Of a stretch of 64,000 bases of DNA, positions 9,847 to 21,463 are shown one piece after another; position 1 is the first letter of the stretch; the number at the start of each line of letters is the position of its first letter. Source of the stretch: Xestospongia bergquistia (Eukaryota > Porifera > Demospongiae > Haplosclerida > Petrosiidae); NCBI GenBank assembly GCA_963965975.1, contig OZ014414.1, positions 9,357,230-9,421,229 on the forward strand, in the 5' to 3' direction. A program made the position numbers and the translations under genes. Under the pieces are notes generated by a model. It made no database searches and was not told the DNA's origin. It worked only from the letters and a program-made list of their open reading frames with translations.

Positions 9847-12050
9847 AATAGAGATAATATGTTAACTTTACACTTTATCTTGATATAAATGAGTTCAGTA
9901 TATAACAGCAATATATATACTAAAAGAATTAATAGTTAAAACAGAAGTAAAGTAAGAATACCCACCAGTTTTTGATCAAGAAATAAAACTTGTAATTAAT
10001 ATCTTGTAGGTTGTTGAGTTCTTGTTTAACTGGACTGAACTCTTGGACAAGACTTGCAAACTATATAAAGTTTTTGTCCATGCACTTGTAGGAGCTCACT
10101 ACATCATGTGTCACACACACACACATATTATTGTAAAAATCATTTGTAGCTTACATGCATTAGTGGAATATAAGAAATTCAAAATTATCTGAATTACTCA
10201 TTATATAATTTTTTGGCTTTGGCTAGTAAGAGTTATTAAAAATAATATATCAATTATTTACAGCAGTATATATGTAATGTACATGTTACCTTATATTGAT
10301 ATAGTGAGTAGTTACAAATGGACATAAACAATATATAATTTGTAATTAACTTATGGGTCAGGCTTTGGTGACTTATTAACAAGTTATTATCTTATTAAAT
10401 ATGCATTATGGTGTTGTGAATTTTATTTAAGATGATGAGGCAACAGTGTATAACTCATTTTATAAACTTTTCTTCACACCAGTTTACTGCACTAACTGTG
10501 TGTGTGTGTGTGTGTTAGAAATTAATACTTGTAGATTCTTGTGTTACATTGGTATATCATGAAAATAGCTATATTCTTAAAACTCCTTGGTATAAACAGT
10601 TAACCACAACAAATTGTAACCAACTTTGGTTGCCATAGTTTATCATATATACAACATGTACAACATTATGTTCTAGTTTAATTTGTTGATGTTATTATTA
10701 GGTAATTTACATGTACTAAACATGTTTGTTGTACATGTGGTACAAAGCTTTCTGTTCATGATCATGTTTACTATATGACATACTTAACAAGTATATGTTC
10801 TCTTAACGTATATAATTAGCTGTGGGGATGTATTGTATAATATCTTAACTAGTTATAATAACATTAGTATCGTAGTGAAAATTAATATGTTATTTTTAAC
10901 AATTATTTGTAGCTTCTGTTGAGAGGAATATTGTCGAATCCAAAATTTGAGTAAGTTACTTTGTAACTTTCACAGGTGGAACAAAAATTCATCTGAACTA
11001 CTCAATAAAATATAATTATAATTAATATTAATTCATTTAAATTATATTATTACAAGCAGCAAATCATAGAGGGAGTAATTCAGACGAATTTTTGTTCCAG
11101 CTGAAAGTTATGAAGTAACTTAATTACACAAATTTTGGATTCCACAATGTTCCTCTCCATTAAAGCTACAAATGACTTTTAAAATAAAATATTAATTTTT
11201 ACAATGATACTAATTAAATTATAACTTACTAAAGTATGGTTACATAATACACCCCCATAACTAACTATATACATTAAGAGAACATGTCCATGTTGAATAT
11301 ATCATGTACTAAACATGATCATGAACAGACAGCTTTGTATCACAAGTACAACAAACATGTTTAGTACATGTAAATTACGTAATAATAACATCAACAAACT
11401 AGAGCACATGTTGTATATATGAAAGGTAAACAAAACTATGGCAAACAAAGTTAATTACAACTTGTTGTGGTTAACTATATTTATAGAAAATAATTTAGAA
11501 TATGTCTGCTTTCATGATATACCAATATAACATAGCATTTCACCAAATTAATAAGAACACACACACACATACACACACACACACACAATAAATCACCAAA
11601 TATCAACCCACTAGTGCTTTACAACAAACTATGCAGGAAATATAAAAGAGGAGGTAAGGAAGTCAGGTCAGACAATGTTGGTGTTGTGGACCAGCACTCC
11701 ATCATCATAACCTCTGTGGTGCATACCCAGAGATGAGTATCCCTACAGGGTAGACTAGGATATGGTTGATTGTCTCCCATTTAACATGAAGAGGTGTGGT
11801 GGTTGCATTCCCTGCCTCCTTGACAATAAATTCCTTATCTTGAAACCTGGTATAGCTGGTTTGAATGTTCCAGTCAGGATTTACCTTATCTGAGAGTTAT
11901 AATGCATTAAGTATAACTATAGTGAGCGATGTCTAGTAGTATGCACATTGTGTTAGCTCTGGCTAACAATCCTGGATACTGAATAGGAGAGATCTTATGC
12001 ACATGTAGGGTGAGTTGAGTTAGGTCGCTTGGCTTAACACAATGTCTTCT
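9847..12050. other. Intergenic region dominated by a fold-back repeat
   Basis: 9847-10490 is AT-rich with nothing recognised apart from a short CA run at about 10114. 10496-11586 is the inverted repeat listed separately. 11715-11905 keeps an open minus-strand frame of about 60 codons that I cannot assign. Confidence 0.6.
10496..11586. repeat. Large inverted repeat / fold-back element (~500-bp arms, ~58-bp spacer)
   Basis: The left arm (about 10496-11003) and right arm (about 11062-11586) are imperfect reverse complements over their whole length. The outer ends carry (TG)n and (CA)n runs and the inner ends carry GGAACAAAAATTC / GAATTTTTGTTCC. The spacer is AT-rich. A third, single-arm copy lies at about 8060-8350. 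No transposase is visible, so it is best described as a fold-back or non-autonomous element. Confidence 0.85.
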
Positions 12051-12146
12051 TTCTAATTCTTTAAATCATCTTTTGTAAACATATAATTTTGAACTTAATA
12101 AAACAATAGATATATAAAAGTAATTAATATAATAAACTGTATATTG

Positions 12147-12545
12147 TTATACACTTCTTTCTGCTGTAGTATATGTTAGTAATAAATTATTATAACTTGT
12201 ATAATGACTGCTAGTTAACACCAACACTGCAAAGAGTGAAGAGCTTTGAAAACCAACAACAGTATTGGTAATGTGACATGTTGTTAAATTAAAGTAATAG
12301 CAATCAAGCAGAGGAGTATACCACAACATTCCATGTAGTCAATAAACTGTGCCACACTATTTTGACAAGAACAATCAATACAATAACAAAAATAAATTGT
12401 TATATATATATACTAAAGGGACAACCATTAGAAACTTTATCAAGGGGTATTATAACACCTCAAGTAATATCATGCACGCATATAATGTACCATACAATAT
12501 TCTTGATAGATTCTTCAAGAACATCCAGTTTCAATCAGCTCACAG
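12147..12545 (-). pseudogene. Degenerate copy of the secreted cysteine-rich family (copy 4)
   Basis: On the minus strand this region matches the second half of the family. It retains the NNVTRFIDYMGCCG-like region in degenerate form (ECCGILLCLI), then FNLTTCHITNT and the tail VVGFQSSxLFAVLVL. The pieces are in different frames. The proline/glycine turn PCPSG is deleted and the N-terminal half is missing. A dead gene copy. Confidence 0.8.
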
Positions 12546-12559
12546 TTAATCTTGATTAA

Positions 12560-13537
12560 GAAATAAATACACTGTACATGTTATTTATATCTGATATATT
12601 TATATCAATACATGTATATCAGGTAATGTTTACTAGACTGATCTCTAAACAATGATATTACTATAATTGTGCATTGTAATCCACAATGGATGTACATGCT
12701 ATCAAAGAAACAAGATTACAAACAAAATAACCAAGAATTTAATACATAAAAAGTGGGAGGTTTCAAAAATTTAATATATAGCCATGATCACATATGTTGC
12801 ATTGATTAAATATCACTATACTATATATGTAGTTACATTACCAAATAACAATGACATCACATAACATGCACATGATAGTGACAGAAACAACGAAATTATA
12901 GTGTTACCAAATTTAGTCAAAACTTTCTGTGTTACTTACTGTATAAATGACAAATTTCCTTTTATGATTTAGAAGGTTGATTTTACAAATTCTCAACATA
13001 ACACAAATTAAGTGAAATTAAATATCCCAAACTTTTACACTATATATTAATATGTAATATTATTGGTAACACTACTTTAAATTGTTATTTGGCTAACAAC
13101 TTGTCAACAAATTACCGGTATGTGATGCTGTAGCAATGTCAAATAAATCGCTGGTTTAAAAGTATGTTAAGAAAGCAGAAATATAGTCAATATAATGTAT
13201 TTACCACTCCTTTTCATTTAAAACAAGCCTTGGCTAAACACACCTGGAGCTACTACTGACACAAAAAGATAATTACTATAACAATTACAATGTGCGTGCT
13301 GGATTATCTCTACAGCTTAATGAATACTCAGAGAGGTGTGGAATATTGAATTAATGTTAACAATATGTAATACAATCTCAAGTCAGATAAAAATCAGAAT
13401 GGGCGTGGCAATAACACACCTACTGCTATACCTCATGTCATACTTACAACATTGTAACTTGGATCTTGATAATAGAGCAATCTTTACATTGTCATCAATG
13501 ATAATACCATTGACATATTTAGTAAACCAAGATACCC

Positions 13538-13575
<38 letters not shown>

Positions 13576-14790
13576 TGAGTTAGATTAAGAACTTATTATC
13601 CTATTAAGCAGACATTATTTCTGCCTGTGTAAAGATGGCATGATGTTCTTTCATCATATTCTGTTTACATACTGATAATTATAAAAGTACAAGGTTTTTA
13701 AAGATTAGTTTTGCACAGAAAAGTATGTTTTCACAATAAGTGTCCACTTTCAGAAGTCATATTTAATTAGATAACTCCATTAAAGTTTAATTCATTGGTA
13801 ATGTCTTCACATTTCCATACACATAATTGACTCTAAATTTAGAAACACACGTTACTATTTTGGGAAACAAGCATGTACTCCATATGCTACTATTTATAGT
13901 AACAATATATCACAACCAGAACAACTACAATAAAGTATAATCAAGTAGCCACAACAATGAAGATAAAATTGAAAATGAAATTAACAAATTGAAAGTTCTT
14001 TCAATTTCTATTATAATCATTTTCTTATCACACATGGTAGGTGCAGCTACTAACTACCTTACTAGTCTCACAAGCCAGACCAACCTCTAAGCAATCGGGT
14101 CTGGCTTATAAGACTAATGACTTACCTCTTATATATTATATAAAATGTCTGGTATCTTCTCATGAATATACTAATTATATCTTCATTTATATACACATAC
14201 ATATAATAATTATAAGCTACATACTGAGGTATAGATTTCTATTGAACTTAAATACTATAGGAATCAGACTTGATAAGTAGAAATTAATCAAAGAACATAC
14301 TGATTTCTATACTAATACAACACTAATGTGATGCAACATCTGTGTAGAGTTTATTAAGTATTTTCCAGTAGTTAATAAACAAGTTTCCAGGAAATACTGA
14401 TCAATCGTTTGAAGTTTTTATGACTTTATGAACTTATATCATGTGACTTCATTGGTCACTTCACTGACAGTAGTAATATTGATTTCAATAATGATAAGTC
14501 AGTTTTGAATACAAAATAAAGTATCATAATTATATCCATTTATAAGTTTACAGTGTGTGTAATTTTGAAGTCCATTATAAGTTCAAATTTATAAACTTAC
14601 TACCTCCAAATAACATGTCAGTAATACAATATCAATTGAGACCAATCATGTGATAATTACAGACATAATAATATAATTGTTGGAATGTCCTCTGTTTTGA
14701 ACACATCATCAAAGAAGCATAACCCACTATCATGCATATGTAGAGGGTGGGGACTGGTTACTATGGTAATATGGTTGTAATAATAAACCA
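12560..14790. other. Gene-poor AT-rich stretch
   Basis: No coding exon was recognised. It contains a (TAA)n microsatellite at about 13541-13573 and a short imperfect hairpin at 14063-14120 whose arms (AGTCTYAYAAGCCAGACC) look like a dispersed repeat end. Short open frames here have no protein-like features. Confidence 0.5.
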
Positions 14791-15164
14791 ACGTGATAAA
14801 GTATCTACTAAGCGAGTGAAGTAGTTAGTTTGTCTCTCTCCAGATATTCACTTAATATTTCAAAGTAAGTATATCTATTGTATGCTCCTAGTGTAGAGAA
14901 ACTGAAAGTATAATACATTAATTTTATTTGGCTATTAAAAATAAGATAGTAGTCAAAATTTTGAATAGGTTCTTTCCAATTTTGTCACAATTTTTGTTCA
15001 GATATAAAGCATTGTAATTAATGTGTGTGTACACATATTATATGTGATCCCAAAACATTTAAATAAAGTATAATTTGATTATATCACAATAAAATAAAAT
15101 TTTATTACATTGTATTATATGACTTTTAATGACATAATATTTCTGTTCTTCTTCAGCTAACAAA

Positions 15165-15887
15165 ATGCTTACCTCTCCCTCCCTAAGTCAACCTTCTCCT
15201 GCGTCATCTCCGAGGTTAGGTCTCATAGTTCAAGGGACAAGTCTAAAAAGACAGGAACGTCCCTCGGCTACCAAACGACCTTCCTCTCCACCCTTAACCC
15301 AACCTTTGAATAAACCGTGGGAAAATTTTGATTATAAAAATACCAGAAGGCGACCAAAACATGGAGAACACAGATGGATGCGACAAATAGTTACCACTGA
15401 CATAACAGACCATTCTGATGAAGACTTATTATACAATCTACTAGGCATGAACCAAACCACTATAACTCCGCCCTATTTAGCTATATCCCCACCCATACAA
15501 TTAAGACAAAGCAGACTAAAACGTCATTACTCATTCACCACACCCACTACAGAATTTCCTACACTGAATTATGATTATAACAACGAAACCCCACCCATCA
15601 TTACAGTAACTGACCCCGAAAACCCCACCCCTTCAATAATCTTTTCCCCAGACTCGGAAGAGCCTAGTTCTCCTGTTCTATCCCTTCCTGAATTGCTACA
15701 TAAAGAACATCATCTTCCGCCATTAACCCCAACATCAAGAAATAATCATAGCACTCAGAGTTCAATACCTAAACTACCAAGGATACCCTCAGCAGAACGA
15801 ACACATCTAAAGAATTATACACATCATCAACGCTCTCGTTCATTTAGTGACCCTCTCCTCTCAGGACTGTTATACAAAAATTATTAA
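15165..15887 (+). CDS. Ser/Pro/Thr-rich protein of unknown function
   Basis: A 240-residue open frame in one coding exon. A 5' non-coding exon appears to end at 14864 (AAA|GTAAGT), and the splice acceptor TTCTTCTTCAG ends at 15156, eight bases before the ATG. The base composition is clearly richer in C than the surroundings, supporting a real gene. The protein is Pro/Ser/Thr-rich and probably disordered. It has a basic patch (KNTRRRPKHGEHRWMRQ, about residues 58-74), several SP/TP sites and a C-terminal RSRSFSDP-type phosphorylation or 14-3-3-like motif. No known domain; a regulatory or scaffold protein is a guess. A polyadenylation-like AATAAA is at about 16226. Confidence 0.7.
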   Translation: MLTSPSLSQPSPASSPRLGLIVQGTSLKRQERPSATKRPSSPPLTQPLNKPWENFDYKNTRRRPKHGEHRWMRQIVTTDITDHSDEDLLYNLLGMNQTTITPPYLAISPPIQLRQSRLKRHYSFTTPTTEFPTLNYDYNNETPPIITVTDPENPTPSIIFSPDSEEPSSPVLSLPELLHKEHHLPPLTPTSRNNHSTQSSIPKLPRIPSAERTHLKNYTHHQRSRSFSDPLLSGLLYKNY

Positions 15888-18594
15888 ACACAGTATATGC
15901 AGATATATGCATACACAAGCAAACTAATCATATATAAATATGTGTGTATAGTTTATGTGTGATTATAGGCAGACAAGGTTATTGTAAAATCAAGTTAGAA
16001 TGATTGGAATAATGTGAAGCATTATGTGTCTAGTAAACCATGTACTGGTCAGTTGATTAATCTAAAATTTTATTATTTTTTATTTTTTCTATTTTCGTAT
16101 TTCCAACATCGACATGATGTTATTCATGTAATAAAAATCATATCAACTATTTTTAAATCGTTTCATTTTGTTACTTCACATAAAACTGATCACATAAAGA
16201 GTGTCACATTTCTGTAATTAACCTTCAATAAAAAATATTGCCATTTTTACATAATATTACATCTCAAAAACTTAACATCAAACATAACCATATATCAGGT
16301 AACTATAGCAACTAACACAAGTAATTACATTCCTTTATCAGTTAATGATACGTTGAATTACTTGAAATACAGCAATATTTGAGCACTGGTATTAGATTTA
16401 CAGTGACCACAATTTACTAACACTGGTCAAGTATTGTTAAAGAACCAGGTGTAGTTATGTAATTTGATAGTAGTGTACGCTGAGTAGAGGTTTATTGTAT
16501 AACATTAATAGGAATTCTGCAGAAATTTATTTAAAGAAATAGTACTCCAGTCAAGAAAGGATTTTTGTATAAGCTATACTAGCAATAATACATAATAGTT
16601 TTTTTATTATGTGTAATCTATCAAAATTGTTATACAAGAATATGTGAGTAGAAGATGAAGAAAGATATGTCCAGTGTGTACATTACTATGTGCATATTAA
16701 CACTAATGTTGTAAGCAATAGACTAGCAATAAGAAAGGCAACATTCTCTATTTAATGCACATTTACTAAAAATAGTAGACATGTAATGTATGTTACTATA
16801 TTTAGAACTTAGCAGGCTTTATGGTCTATATATAGAGAATAGGGATGATGTAATGCAAATATATTATTTGATGTAGCGTGTGTATCTTAAGAGAGACAGT
16901 ACAGCTCCATATAGGGTTCTGCGTCATTTGTAACCATGACAACAGAGCTAACATTGTTGCTAGAGTCAGCGTCAATCATTAAGTCTTAGACAATAATAAT
17001 TATTGGCAACAATAAATTTAATTGTGAAATAAGAATTGACTGAGTCATAAATAGTTTATACATGAACTCAACATCTGTTTGTACATGAAAAAACAGGTTA
17101 TGAAAACAAGAATAACTAGTTACAAACAGACCAAGCTTAAACAAGACGTATATTAATAAATATATGAGTCCACTTGTTTATTTATTAAAATTATGAGTTC
17201 ACAATCTAGTTATTAACTAGTTAATAATAATTAATTAGAGAGAACTGATTAGCAGGTGTGGTTAATACTGGCTACTTCCTTGTTCCCTGACCCTTGGCCA
17301 CACCCCATTTAAGAAGGTGGAGGCATTTGCTAAATAAAGCAACATAGATAATAAATTGTATGCTATTGGTCACATGACTACTACTTTAGTCACATGATGA
17401 TAATATAAATAGTCACATGACCATTATCAGCCACTAAATCAATAATAAATTCTTACAAGTTCAGAATAATACTACAAGTATTTCCATTAAAGTTAAAAAC
17501 ATCAAAATTAGAACAAATATATTTAACCCTTTAACTACATCAAATCTAGTACCAAAAATTCTTGTTACTCATGAAAAAAGGGTGTGGCTGACCCTAATTA
17601 TAATTATTATGATTATTAAAAAGGTATATAAATAATTTCAACTAAACTAGTGAAGTTGTTAGAGATCTAGCTACTGATAATATTACCTGCACTGATATGA
17701 AAACAAACAAGTTCAATACAACAATAAATGTAAATATACATGTAAATATTCATGTACTAGAGCAAAAGTACGCCCACACTAATTATGAAGATTAAAGTGC
17801 TAACAGAAGCTACTATCAGTATCATTTTAAGCTAAAACTTCAATTATTAATAGTAGCACTTAATATATGAATATTTATTAAATATTTTTTTCTTATAGCA
17901 GCAGTTAGTCAGCCCTATAATAGTTACAAGCAACATTGTCTAAGACAATCAATTACTTCAATGGCTTTGTCAGTATATTGATTTTAATTGTCATCTAATT
18001 GTATAGTGTATACTAGAATATAACACTGTAGTATATATCATGTTGGTCATACTATGATCACTTGGAACAAGACAATTGAGAACAGCCAATATTGCTTATA
18101 TTGGATAAGTGTTTTGACAAACTCTGAAAGTGGAATGAGCTAGCAATAAACATACTTTGTCTTCTTAAAACAGAGAAAAAACATGACAAGATAATATCTA
18201 TACTTTGTGTACTATTTGGTGTTACAGTGAAATATATAGTGTGTAATAGTGTGGATTAGTAATATTATTGGATTAATTAAAGAGGTGATTTAAGGGGAGG
18301 GGCAACACATACACATTTTAAATGCATTGTAAGACCATGTCAAGTAATGTTTTATTACAATAGTCTTAACAATGACTAGATGACAAACACAGCCATATTC
18401 TAGTTAGCAATAGAGATAATAGTGTCATTAAATGTTTAATGACACTAGTCATAGTGAGTTAAGGGTTAAAATAATCACAGATCTTTGCCCTATATTTAAT
18501 ACAAAAAATACAGACATAACAAGTTCTAGTTAGTCAATCTAAAATCCACAGACATTCTCTCTCCATTTCTCTCTCTAACTCAATCTTTATTTAC
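15888..18594. other. Gene-poor stretch between two genes
   Basis: Mostly AT-rich with no clear coding exon. The 3' untranslated region of the Ser/Pro-rich gene lies at its left end. A possible tiny terminal exon of the DBHS gene is at 17329-17309 on the minus strand (acceptor TTTATTTAG, then QMPPPS and stop), which is weak evidence only. Confidence 0.45.
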
Positions 18595-21260
18595 TCACAC
18601 TCTTACCTGTCCTACAGGAGCAGGAAGGAGAAAAGCAGGTTGATTACGATCAGGTGGCATATGAGGACCTCCCCTTGGAGGTAATAAAGGGTTACTTCCC
18701 ATCATAGCAAACCCATCAGGTCGACCATCGTTGTCCAATGAAAGCAAAGGTTGGGGCATTAAGGGAGGTCCCCCCGTCCCAGGAGGTAATGGAGGAGGCA
18801 TATGAGGGAAATGAGAGTGTGGTGGAGGAGGGAGGGCACCTATTGGAGGATGACCTCCTTTGATGAATTCTTCATGTCGTTGTAATCGTTGCTGAAGTCT
18901 CATTTGCTCTTTCTGATATTCTGCCAATTCTAAGAAATGAGCAACCAAACATCAGTACTTACCACAGTGATCTAGCTACCATTAGTAAGCTCTAGAGTCT
19001 AAACTAGTGAATATCAGTACTTACCACAGTGACCTAGGATAGCTACCATTAGTAAACTCTAGACTAGTGAACATCAGTACTTACCACAGTGATCTAGGAT
19101 AGCTACCATTAGTAAACTCTAGACTAGTGAACATCAGTACTTATCACAGTTATCTACTACATGTAATATTAATGTCAGTGAATTTTACAACAGTCTATAG
19201 ATTTGTTGTAAACTTAAAGACTGTCATCGTATTCAATATATTTCTCTTCCCTCATGTGAAATAGATCCACAACATTGTACACAAAGTACTATGAGATCAT
19301 GCCCAATGAGGATAGTTATAAAACTAGTTATTAACAAGACCATCCACCTTCCATCTATCTATTTAACTTACGTAATCGCAAAACATTAGCATGTTCATGA
19401 TGTTTAAATTGCTCCATTTCAGTCTCAAGTTGATTACGAGTTTCTTTCAATTGACTGTCCAGTTCATCACGGCGTGCTTTCTCATTTTCGTAAAGTGCTT
19501 TAAATCTCATTGCAAAATCAAATTCTGGAGAACCAGGTTGAGCCATTCTGGGCGGAGCTTCACGCTCACTGAGAAATCAAAAAATGGATGTACATGTATT
19601 TGTATAACAGTTGTAATCTACTCATAAATTCTATATCAATTGTATTAATGTTAGTGAATTTTATAACAGTTTTTTAGCATTTATTGTAGACTTAAAGATT
19701 GTCATCGTATTCAATATATTTCTCTTCCCTCATGTGAAATAGATCCACAACATTGTACACAAAGTACTATGAGGTCATGCCCAATGAGGGTAGTTATTAA
19801 AAACTAATTAATTAAATAATTAACAGGGGTACTCACTAAGTATATTGACTTGATTTAGATATTTGTTTCTCAGGTAATCCTTCCTCTTCGTTTTCTCTTA
19901 CTAGTTCAGCAACAGATATTGGAATGGGTGACCTACAATAACATAAGTACATCATGAGGCCAGTTATACTTCAGTAAATTCTAAAATATTCCAGTAATCT
20001 TAATATAAAAATGGCTACCAGTCTATTGTGTCCAGTTCTCTCTGACTATATTAACACACATACTTAGTTAACAAAAAGCATCCATAACGACATCTTTCAA
20101 TAGCTGTTAGTGCTTGTGATTTCTTAGCAAAATCAACGAGACCATGTCCAAGGGATTTTCCCCTTTCATCGGTGACAACAACAGCAAACTCCACCTCCCC
20201 AAATTGGGAGAAAGCATCATGTAGTAACTCATTGGAGACAGTTGGATGTAAGTTAGTGACTTTTACTGAGCAGCTGCTAGCAGCAAAACGGACTCTTATT
20301 TCTCGTCCTTTTATGGTCTGACCATTAAGTGCAGCTACAGCTTTCTCAGCATTACTTCTATATGCCTATAAATAGAGTCATTATGACATCATTGTATAAT
20401 TAATATTAAGAGTTGTTAAGAGATAGTAGTTAATTAACTTTAAAGTGATTATCAATAGGGGCAAGTCATTATAACTTAACCCTTTCCATGCCGACGACGC
20501 ATTTATGCGTTTTGTGTATATAACATCTCGTATGTTGATCGATTTACCCAGAAACTTCTACAACGAATACACCAATCATAAGAAGAACAAAACATCCAGG
20601 TATCCATATTAAAGCAAACTTGAAACAGCTAAACTTCTAGGAGACAGTTTAGAGATGATACAAGAGCTGAAATGCAACCACTCCAACTCTGAAAATACTC
20701 GTGCATTGGCAGTAATTACTTGCTTTATGCGCATGCGCGAAAAGGGTTAATTAACTACAGTAGGGACAAACCCAATTAATAACCAAAATAATTAACTAGC
20801 AATAAAGAAACTAGTCACTAATGTTACAAGCTGATAAACCTCCTGTACGTGTACATGTACTATTATACAATATTAAACTTACCATTCTCACAAAGCCAAA
20901 GTTTTTATCTTTCTCAATAAATACTTGTGTCATCTCACCATGAGGATCAAATAATAACTTTAATTCAGCTTCTGAAATACCACGAGGTAAGTTACCAACG
21001 TAGAGACGAGCACGATTAGCAAACTTCTTCTCTTGTCTGTTTCGTTCAAAGCTACGTTGTGGACTGACATCTGTCATACGATTCATTTCATTTGACATAG
21101 AACTGCCACTCCCCCCATGAGTCATTGATGAAGGAGCTGAGGTTGGTATATCTTCATTGGAAGAGGAATGTGATTGACCTGATCGTCTTTCACTCCAGTC
21201 ACGAGACCCTGAAGGATAAGGACCAGGTCTTTGCTTGTTTTTGTAACCATTTCTTGACAT
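18595..21260 (-). CDS. NONO/SFPQ/PSPC1: DBHS-family RNA-binding protein (NONO/SFPQ/PSPC1 type)
   Basis: Five exons: 21260-20883, 20365-20064, 19932-19837, 19568-19372 and 18929 to the 3' end, all phases consistent. Order: an Arg/Ser/Gly-rich head; RRM1 (ARLYVGNLPRGISEAELK, RNP1-like KNFGFVRM); RRM2 (SVKVTNLHPTVSNELLHDAF); a NOPS segment (SPIPISVAELVRENEEEGLP); the PRMAQPGSPEFDFAMRFKAL block; a long charged coiled coil; and a Pro/Gly/Met-rich tail. This order is diagnostic of the DBHS family, nuclear proteins in transcription, splicing and paraspeckle-like assemblies. The ATG at 21260 (MSRNGYKNK) is preferred. The tail either reads through to the stop at 18595 or splices at CAG|GTAAGA to a further exon. 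Intron 1 carries a piggyBac-like MITE; introns 3 and 4 share a direct repeat. Confidence 0.93.
18945..19150. repeat. 60-bp minisatellite, about 3 copies, in a DBHS intron
   Basis: The unit is close to AACATCAGTACTTACCACAG + TGACCTAGGATAGCTACCAT + TAGTAAACTCTAGACTAGTG. The same unit is repeated in an intron of the RSK gene at about 59065-59375. On the gene strand each unit contains GGTAAGTACT, a perfect 5' splice-site core. Confidence 0.9.
19196..19800. repeat. ~150-bp direct repeats flanking DBHS exon 4
   Basis: About 19196-19345 and 19660-19805 are near-identical (TTCTCTTCCCTCATGTGAAA, CACAACATTGTACACAAAGT and so on). They lie on either side of the coiled-coil exon 19372-19568. Confidence 0.85.
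20480..20746. mobile_element. piggyBac-like MITE
   Basis: A 267-bp insertion with ends CCCTTTCCATG... and ...CGCGAAAAGGG, flanked by TTAA at 20476-20479 and 20747-20750. A TTAA target duplication with CCC/GGG termini is the hallmark of the piggyBac superfamily. The GC-rich subterminal regions contain palindromes (GACGACGCATTTATGCG, TATGCGCATGCGC). No open frame. It sits in the first intron of the DBHS gene. Confidence 0.8.
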
Positions 21261-21463
21261 ATTTCTAAAATATGGCACTTAAAGAGAGGAGCTTACAATG
21301 CTTACACTACTATGTGATAACACATGCACAGCTCACGTGATCAATTTCCCCTTTATAAGAACACGATAGCATAGTATACGGTAATTTTGTCACAATCACA
21401 TTTCTATAAAAATTTCAGAACGTTTCCGTAAACATCCGCATTCTTGAGACCACGTGTAATGAA
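21261..21463. promoter_or_regulatory. Divergent promoter region of DBHS and MIX23 genes
   Basis: Only 203 bp separate the two start codons, which point away from each other. Both promoters and 5' UTRs must fit here. It is less AT-rich than most of the window. Confidence 0.6.

Noticed and set aside
14063-14120. Hairpin with AGTCTYAYAAGCCAGACC arms as a tRNA-like structure
   Set aside because: Arms too long and no anticodon or TpsiC signature; more likely a repeat end.
13336-14280. Two short plus-strand frames (13336-13542, 14041-14280)
   Set aside because: Composition matches AT-rich noncoding DNA. The second begins inside a dispersed hairpin repeat.
21261-21278. Upstream start MPYFRN for the DBHS gene
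   Set aside because: The first codon there is GTG, not ATG; the next in-frame ATG at 21260 is used instead.
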